Positions 1 through 4,020 of a stretch of 5,394 nucleotides of DNA are shown here, in pieces; the stretch's first letter is position 1, and each line of letters starts with the position of its first letter. Made by a program: the position numbers and the translations under genes. The notes under the pieces are model-generated. The model made no database searches and had not been told where the DNA came from. It worked only from the letters and a program-made list of their open reading frames with translations. The DNA lies in assembly GCA_964423345.1 (NCBI GenBank), contig CAYREV010000074.1:1-5394 (forward strand). The letters run 5' to 3'. This stretch comes from CAYREV01 sp964423345 (lineage in GTDB: Bacteria > Bacteroidota > Rhodothermia > Balneolales > Balneolaceae).

Positions 1-697
1 GGAACCCCACGGGATGGCACTCGGCCATGTTGGAGCCCTGGATGACGATGCAGTCAGAATTGGCAAGGTCCTGCTGGAACGAGGTGGCGCCACCTCGCCC
101 GAAGGAGGTCCCCAGACCGGGGACCGTGGACGAGTGTCATATTCGGGCCTGGTTCTCGATCTGGATGGCGCCCAACGCGGTGAACAGCTTCTTGATGAGG
201 TAGTTCTCCTCGTTGTCCAGGGTGGCGCCACCCAGGTGGGCGAACCCGAGGGTCCGGCGCAGCGGCACCCCGTCCTCCGTCTCGCCCTCCCAGGTCCGGT
301 CGCGGGTCTCCTTCGTGAGCTGGGCGATCCGGTCCATCGCCCAGTCGAGGTCCACGACCTCCCACTCGGTCCCGCCGGGCCGGCGATACAGCACGTTCGT
401 CACGCGATGGTCGTTCGTCACGAGCTGGTAGGTGGCCGCACCCTTGGGGCAGAGCTTGCCGCGGGAGATCGGCGAGTCCTCGTCCCCCTCGATGTCGATC
501 AGCTCGCCGTCCTTGACGTAGAGCTTCTGGCCGCAGCCGACGGCGCAGTAGGGGCAGATCGACTGCACGGCGTCCGCCTGGGCGGTGCGCGGCGGCAGCC
601 CGGAGCGCGTGCGCTTCGAGCCGGCGCTGTCGAGCACGAGCCCGGACAGGTCCCGGTGCCGCAGCTGGCGGTACACCGGCCAGTCCTTCAGGCCCAT
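1..697 (-). CDS. fdhA: Selenocysteine-containing formate dehydrogenase catalytic (alpha) subunit, N-terminal part; runs off the left edge
   Basis: This enzyme oxidises formate to CO2 at a Mo/W-bis-MGD centre and passes electrons through an N-terminal [4Fe-4S] cluster to partner subunits that are not in the window. From ATG 697 the window encodes 232 residues. Cluster cysteines are C48, C51, C55 and C83 (CPYCAVGC, then GKLCPKG). The motif GGATLDNEENYLIKKLF leads into IENQARI-U-HSSTVPGLGTSFGRGG, the family's active-site region, with UGA-encoded Sec187. Translation after UGA stays family-like to the edge (IQGSNMAECHPVGF), so this is readthrough, not a broken gene. I chose ATG 697 because GAGAGGAG lies 8 nt upstream; the in-frame GTG at 706 overlaps that Shine-Dalgarno. 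There is no twin-arginine motif or hydrophobic leader at the N-terminus, so a cytoplasmic enzyme is likely, unlike E. coli FdnG. It could equally be named fdnG/fdoG-like. The family call is firm; the electron acceptor is unknown. Confidence 0.95.
80..97. repeat. 18-bp perfect palindrome inside fdhA, overlapping the SECIS lower stem
   Basis: CGAGGTGGCGCCACCTCG is its own reverse complement. In the mRNA it could fold as a 7-bp stem with a GCGC tetraloop, using bases 94-97 that also form part of the 3' arm of the SECIS lower stem. The two pairings are mutually exclusive. The core GGTGGCGCCACC recurs at 221-232 and in both places encodes Gly-Gly-Ala-Thr, so codon preference may be the whole explanation. 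Confidence 0.6.
94..134 (-). promoter_or_regulatory. Bacterial SECIS element of the formate dehydrogenase mRNA
   Basis: In the minus-strand RNA the upper stem is GGUCCCC (125-119) paired with GGGGACC (113-107). It is capped by the pentaloop GGUCU (118-114), the same apical loop as E. coli fdhF and fdnG. The loop starts 18 nt after UGA, which is the spacing I recall for E. coli fdhF. A lower stem pairs CUCGUCC (134-128) with GGGCGAG (100-94), all seven positions including one U-G wobble. The internal loop is AC on one side and UCCUUC on the other. By known bacterial mechanism, SelB bound to GTP and Sec-tRNA recognises the loop to recode the UGA. The upper stem is continuous and lacks the bulged U of the E. 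coli element. Confidence 0.9.
137..139 (-). other. In-frame UGA selenocysteine codon of formate dehydrogenase (Sec187)
   Basis: The minus-strand codons read GCC CGA ATA TGA CAC TCG (A R I U H S). The UGA falls exactly where formate dehydrogenases have Sec or Cys, directly before the conserved active-site histidine. The same frame is open and family-like on both sides, and a SECIS-like hairpin begins 2 nt after the codon. Decoding would need SelA, SelB, SelC (tRNA-Sec) and SelD, none of which lies in this window. Confidence 0.93.
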
Positions 698-705
698 GCC
701 GACCA

Positions 706-713
706 CTCCTCTC
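706..713 (-). promoter_or_regulatory. Shine-Dalgarno of formate dehydrogenase; decides the start
   Basis: GAGAGGAG on the minus strand lies 8 nt before ATG 697, a near-ideal match and spacing. The upstream in-frame GTG at 706-704 begins on the last base of this element and so is very unlikely to be the start. Confidence 0.8.
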
Positions 714-846
714 GATCCCGGTGTCGCCGACGCGTGGTGTCGCCGTGCCGCCCGTCGGCTGCACCGACGTCGTCATCCACCGTAGGCACGTCTGCCGGGG
801 CGTCGCCGCGAGAATCCGATGTCCGGTCGGCCACGATCCTCGTCAA

Positions 847-868
847 CCGTGGCATGAGGTGGCCACGG
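847..868. repeat. Inverted repeat, 7-bp arms with 8-bp spacer, near the middle of the divergent region
   Basis: CCGTGGC (847-853) and GCCACGG (862-868) are perfect reverse complements separated by ATGAGGTG. The size and position suit a dimeric repressor or activator site between two divergent genes, but it resembles no operator I can name. In DNA this GC-rich a 7+7 repeat can also arise by chance. Confidence 0.4.
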
Positions 869-905
869 CCGGGACCGTCCGAACGACGGGGGGCCGCACT
901 GCTCG

Positions 906-917
906 CCCTACGTAGGG
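906..917. promoter_or_regulatory. 12-bp perfect palindrome upstream of qcrC, possible operator
   Basis: CCCTACGTAGGG is its own reverse complement and contains the AT-containing core TACGTA, which stands out in this GC-rich region. It lies about 40 bp before the preferred qcrC start and abuts the leader hairpin. It may be a transcription-factor site, or part of the core promoter because TAGGGT at 913-918 is -10-like. No regulator can be named from sequence alone. Confidence 0.4.
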
Positions 918-934
918 TCGGGCGTGTCCCGACC
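916..934 (+). repeat. GC-rich hairpin in the qcrC leader
   Basis: GGTCGGG (916-922) and CCCGACC (928-934) form a perfect 7-bp stem with loop CGTGT. It ends 8 nt before the qcrC Shine-Dalgarno. It has no following T-run, so it is not an intrinsic terminator. Its loop holds the alternative GTG start at 924, which argues that 924 is not the main start. It would lie in the 5' untranslated RNA if transcription starts upstream of 916. Confidence 0.5.
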
Positions 935-942
935 GTCTGGCC

Positions 943-950
943 GAGAGGGG
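943..950 (+). promoter_or_regulatory. Shine-Dalgarno of qcrC; bears on the start choice
   Basis: GAGAGGGG ends directly against ATG 951, too close for that codon. Counted from the GAGAGG core (943-948), it lies 8 nt before the in-frame GTG at 957. The other candidate, GTG 924, has only AGGG six nt upstream and lies in a hairpin loop. GTG 957 is therefore preferred; ATG 951 remains possible and differs by two residues. Confidence 0.6.
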
Positions 951-956
951 ATGCAC

Positions 957-1796
957 GTGGGCGCGTCCGCAGGTTCGCGCCCCCGAATCACCGGCCGACT
1001 GGCCCACACGGCGATCGCCTGGGGGCTGTTCGTCGCCCTCGTCTGGTCCGTGCACGCGGTCGTCGTGGCACCCAGCGCGGCGCAGGCTCCCCAGCGGGGC
1101 GAGGAGCGTGCCGACCCGGAGGCCCGGGGCGAGGTGCTGTGGCGGCGGGACTGTGCCAGCTGCCACGGACCCGACGGTGACGGGACCGCGTGGGGGCCGA
1201 GCCTGCAGGGCAAGGGCGCCGCCGGCGTCCACCTCACGGTCACCACCGGTCGGATGCCGATCGAGGACCTCGCCCCGTTGCAGGATCGCCCGGGCGGCGA
1301 GGAGCAGCTCCAGGTGCCGCGACGCCACCGCGACGCAGGCGAGTACCTGCCCGGGCAGGTCCACGCACTGGTCGAGCACGCCCGCACCATCATCGAGGGG
1401 CCCGACGTCCCGGCCGTCGCCGTCGCCACCGCCGATGTCAGCACCGGCGCCGAGCTCTTCCAGTCCAACTGCGCGTCCTGCCACGCCTGGAGCGGTCGTG
1501 GGGGGACCCTGGCCAGCGGCCAACGGGCCACCCCGCTGGACCAGAGCAGCCCCACCCAGGTCGTCGAGGCGATGCGCACCGGCCTCGGGACCATGCCCCA
1601 GTTCTCCGAGGACGCGATCAGCGACGAGGAGGCCGCGGACATCGCCGCCTACGTCGAGTACCTGCACCACCCGCGCAACGAGGGCGGCCATCCCCTCGAC
1701 TACCTCGGCCCGGCCGCCGAGGGCGCCGTCGCGGGGGCCGTCGGGATCGTGGGCCTGCTGCTGGTGGTTCGCTGGATCGGGGGCCGGTCGTCATGA
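957..1796 (+). CDS. qcrC: Diheme cytochrome c subunit of the actinobacterial bc complex (cytochrome cc)
   Basis: QcrC carries electrons from the Rieske centre toward the terminal oxidase on the outer face of the membrane, replacing cytochrome c1 and soluble cytochrome c. From GTG 957 it has 279 residues. A hydrophobic leader lies at about 20-40, with a possible cleavage after AQA at 44. Heme c sites are CASCH at 66-70 (DNA 1152-1166) and 172-176 (DNA 1470-1484). Likely axial methionines are M100 (TGRMP) and M213 (GTMPQF). The C-terminus, GPAAEG followed by a hydrophobic helix and WIGGRSS, closely matches the tail of mycobacterial QcrC as I recall it. The stop overlaps the qcrA start as ATGA. 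The linker between the heme domains (about residues 110-145) is charged and less family-like, but the frame is intact. GTG 924 and ATG 951 are alternative starts. No ctaE precedes it, unlike in mycobacteria. Confidence 0.92.
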   Translation: MGASAGSRPRITGRLAHTAIAWGLFVALVWSVHAVVVAPSAAQAPQRGEERADPEARGEVLWRRDCASCHGPDGDGTAWGPSLQGKGAAGVHLTVTTGRMPIEDLAPLQDRPGGEEQLQVPRRHRDAGEYLPGQVHALVEHARTIIEGPDVPAVAVATADVSTGAELFQSNCASCHAWSGRGGTLASGQRATPLDQSSPTQVVEAMRTGLGTMPQFSEDAISDEEAADIAAYVEYLHHPRNEGGHPLDYLGPAAEGAVAGAVGIVGLLLVVRWIGGRSS

Positions 1797-2653
1797 GCGG
1801 GCCGATCGACGATCCCGTCCGGGCGACGCGGGCCATCGCCGTCGCGCTGGTGACCTCGATCGTCGGCGCGATCGGGTTCATCGTCGTGTTCGCCCTCGAC
1901 GCCAACACCCAGCTGTTGGGGGTCCTCCTCGCCGTCGCCCTCGGCGGGATCGGGTACGCCCTGGTCGCCTGGGGTCACCGGCTGATGCCTCCCGGCGGGG
2001 AGGGCGAGGAACGCGAGCCGATGACCGATCCCGCTGCCGCCCGGGCCGCGGCGGCCGAGCAGTTCGACGAGCGGCTCGCGGACGTCGGCCGCCGGCGGCT
2101 GCTCGGCGGTGGCCTGGCTGCCGCGCTGGGCGCCCTGGGACTGGCCGCACTGGTCCCACTCCGCGGCCTCGGGCCCCGGCCGGGCGACGCGCTGCGCCGG
2201 ACCGCCTACACCCGCGCCCCCCGCCCGCGGCTGGTGACCGAATCGGGGGTGCCGATCCATCGCGACGACCTGTCGGTGGGCGCGTTCCTCACCGCCTATC
2301 CCGAGGGGCACACCGGGGAGGCCGACAGCCAGACCGCCCTCGTGCGCCTCGCCCCCGACCACGAGGTGCGACCGCCGACCCGGGCCGACTGGGTCGTCGA
2401 CGGCCACGTCGCCTACTCGAAGATCTGCACCCACGCCGGCTGCCCGGTGGGCGAGTACCAGGTCGAGCTCCGCACGCTGCTGTGCCCCTGCCACCAGTCG
2501 TCGTTCCAGGTCGACGAGGGAGCCCGCCCCACGCTGGGGCCGGCCGCCCGGGCCCTCCCGCAGCTGCCGCTCGACGTCGACGAGGAGGGCTTCCTCGTCG
2601 CGACCGGCGACTTCGCCGAGGCCGTCGGGCCCGGCTGGTGGACCCGGCCGTGA
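1793..2653 (+). CDS. qcrA: Rieske [2Fe-2S] iron-sulfur subunit of the menaquinol:cytochrome c reductase
   Basis: QcrA accepts the first electron from menaquinol at the Qo site and passes it to cytochrome c. The protein has 286 residues. Three hydrophobic segments lie at about 14-34, 41-60 and 103-123. The third follows a twin-arginine-type stretch, GRRRLLGGG (99-107), which fits the actinobacterial form whose last helix is delivered by Tat. The Rieske fold shows CTHAGC (212-217) and CPCHQSSF (231-238). C212, H214, C231 and H234 should ligate the cluster, and C217 with C233 should form the disulfide. The family-typical GPAARALPQLPL follows at 249-260. The start is the ATGA overlap with qcrC, with a GGGGG run 9 nt upstream, and the stop overlaps the qcrB start. 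All key residues are present. Confidence 0.96.
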   Translation: MSGPIDDPVRATRAIAVALVTSIVGAIGFIVVFALDANTQLLGVLLAVALGGIGYALVAWGHRLMPPGGEGEEREPMTDPAAARAAAAEQFDERLADVGRRRLLGGGLAAALGALGLAALVPLRGLGPRPGDALRRTAYTRAPRPRLVTESGVPIHRDDLSVGAFLTAYPEGHTGEADSQTALVRLAPDHEVRPPTRADWVVDGHVAYSKICTHAGCPVGEYQVELRTLLCPCHQSSFQVDEGARPTLGPAARALPQLPLDVDEEGFLVATGDFAEAVGPGWWTRP

Positions 2654-4020
2654 TCGACCGCCTCGCGCGCTGGCTCGACGACCGGCTCCGCGCCGGGGAG
2701 GCCGCGCGCACGGGCATGCGGAAGGTCTTCCCCGAGCACTGGTCGTTCCTGCTGGGCGAGATCGCCCTCTATGCCTTCGTCGTCCTGCTCGTCACCGGCG
2801 TGTACCTCGCCTTCTTCTTCGAGGCCAGCTACCAGGAGATCACCTACACCGGCGCCTACGAGCCGATGCGGGGCCGCGAGGTCACGAGCGCCTACGCCTC
2901 GGTGCTCGACCTGGTCTTCCAGGTCCCCGGGGGGCTGCTGATCCGGCAGATCCACCACTGGGCGGCGCTGGTGTTCGTCGCCGCGATCGTCGTGCACCTC
3001 ATGCGGGTCTTCTTCACCGGGGCCTTCCGCCGCCCCCGCGAGCTCAACTGGGTGATCGGCGTGACGCTGCTGCTCGCCTCGATGATCGAGGGGTTCGCCG
3101 GGTACAGCCTCCCCGACGACCTGCTGTCCGGCATCGGGCTGCGCATCGGGTACAGCATCGCCCAGTCGATCCCCCTGGTGGGCGAGTGGCTGGCGTTCCT
3201 CGTGTGGGGCGGCGAGTTCCCCGGCACCCAGGTCGTCTCGCGCCTGTACATCGGGCACGTGTTCATCCTGCCGCTGGTGATCCTCGGCCTGATCTCGGTC
3301 CACCTGCTGCTCGTGGTCCGCCAGAAGCACACCCAGTTCCCCGGTCCCGGCCGCACCAACGACAACGTCGTCGGGGAGCGGATGTGGCCGACCTACACCG
3401 CCAAGTCCGTCGGGCTGCTGTTCCTCGTGTCGGCGGTCCTGACGCTGCTCGGCGGACTGGTCCAGATCAACCCGATCTGGCTCTATGGCCCCTACCACGC
3501 CGCCACGGTGTCCACGTTCGCCCAGCCCGACTGGTACATGGGCTGGCTGGAGGGGGCCCTCCGGCTCATGCCGTCGTTCTCGATCGTGGCGTTCGGGTAC
3601 GAGGTCCCGAACGTGTTCTTCCCGGGGGCGCTGCTGCCCGGGCTCACCTTCGCGATGCTCTACCTGTATCCCTTCGTCGAACAGCGGCTCACCGGCGCGT
3701 CCCACGACGAGCACCACCTGCTGGAGCGTCCGCGCGAGCATCCGTGGCGCACGGGCATCGGCGTGGCCGTCTTCGCCTTCTACGCCGTGCTGCTGCTCGG
3801 CGGCACCAACGACGTGATCGCCGCCCGCACGGGGATCCCGATCGAGGCGGTCATCACCACGTTGCAGGCCGCCCTGCTGGTGGTGCCGCTCGTGGCGTTC
3901 CTGGTGGCGGTCCGGGTCTGTCGGGACCTCCGCGACGCGGACCGGTACGGCGCACGCGTCCAGCAGCTCGAGCACCGCGCCACCGACGAGGCCGCGGCCG
4001 GGAGCAGCGACCATGCGTGA
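2650..4020 (+). CDS. qcrB: Cytochrome b subunit of the menaquinol:cytochrome c reductase
   Basis: This is the membrane subunit that holds the two b hemes and the quinone sites. It has 456 residues when started at the GTG that overlaps the qcrA stop (GTGA); there is no strong Shine-Dalgarno, so translation is probably coupled. The N-terminal motif FPEHWSFLLGEIALYAF and several strongly hydrophobic helices are clear. Probable heme ligands are H102 and H116 in one helix (14 apart) and H203 and H218 in another (15 apart, as I recall for b6f and Gram-positive enzymes). The Qo motif is PDWY (293-296), the actinobacterial version of PEWY. Helices continue to about residue 422, then a short charged tail rich in Arg, Glu and Asp. 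Mycobacterial QcrB is, from memory, longer by a C-terminal extension that is missing here. An in-frame extension upstream of 2650 is open but would duplicate qcrA in another frame. Confidence 0.95.
   Translation: MIDRLARWLDDRLRAGEAARTGMRKVFPEHWSFLLGEIALYAFVVLLVTGVYLAFFFEASYQEITYTGAYEPMRGREVTSAYASVLDLVFQVPGGLLIRQIHHWAALVFVAAIVVHLMRVFFTGAFRRPRELNWVIGVTLLLASMIEGFAGYSLPDDLLSGIGLRIGYSIAQSIPLVGEWLAFLVWGGEFPGTQVVSRLYIGHVFILPLVILGLISVHLLLVVRQKHTQFPGPGRTNDNVVGERMWPTYTAKSVGLLFLVSAVLTLLGGLVQINPIWLYGPYHAATVSTFAQPDWYMGWLEGALRLMPSFSIVAFGYEVPNVFFPGALLPGLTFAMLYLYPFVEQRLTGASHDEHHLLERPREHPWRTGIGVAVFAFYAVLLLGGTNDVIAARTGIPIEAVITTLQAALLVVPLVAFLVAVRVCRDLRDADRYGARVQQLEHRATDEAAAGSSDHA
4000..4004 (+). promoter_or_regulatory. 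Shine-Dalgarno of the binding-protein gene, inside qcrB
   Basis: GGGAG lies 8 nt before ATG 4013. It supports independent or coupled initiation at the 8-nt overlap with the end of qcrB. Confidence 0.6.

Larger units (their letters stand above)
698..956. promoter_or_regulatory. Divergent intergenic control region between formate dehydrogenase and qcrC
   Basis: About 260 bp without a credible gene separates the two divergent start codons, so promoters for both operons should lie here. Visible elements are outward-facing Shine-Dalgarno sequences at each end and a 9-bp direct repeat GTGTCGCCG at 721-729 and 737-745. There is also an inverted repeat at 847-868, a 12-bp palindrome at 906-917 and a hairpin at 916-934. 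A minus-strand TTGACG at 846-841 resembles a -35 box but has no good -10 at 16-18 nt. I could not place a promoter with confidence. Short open frames crossing the region have no recognisable product. Confidence 0.7.

Noticed and set aside
137..139. UGA as a true stop or a nonsense mutation making a pseudogene
   Set aside because: Position at the catalytic Sec site, intact downstream family sequence and a matching SECIS hairpin all argue for recoding.
220..233. 14-bp palindrome GGGTGGCGCCACCC in fdhA
   Set aside because: It arises from the codons for Gly-Gly-Ala-Thr, which also explain the similar core at 83-94; not needed as a regulatory site.
818..846. Promoter for fdh with -35 TTGACG at 846-841 on the minus strand
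   Set aside because: The hexamer at the proper distance (GACATC, 823-818) is a poor -10 match; too weak to annotate.
14..1180. 388-residue plus-strand open frame across fdh, the intergenic region and qcrC
   Set aside because: It is antisense to the formate dehydrogenase and then out of frame with qcrC, with no motif.
1345..1360. 16-bp perfect palindrome ACCTGCCCGGGCAGGT in qcrC
   Set aside because: A palindrome of this length is plausible by chance in DNA this GC-rich, and it lies inside coding sequence with no context to support function.
1258..1390. Frameshift in the qcrC inter-heme linker
   Set aside because: The linker is unusual, but other frames give no better family match and the sequence returns to typical QcrC features (QVHALVEHA, EGPDVP) in the same frame.
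1108..2649. Long open frame joined upstream to qcrB, giving a 970-residue protein
   Set aside because: The part before 2650 is Arg/Pro/Ala-rich nonsense that overlaps the clearly real qcrC and qcrA in another frame; real homology starts at the GTG at 2650.
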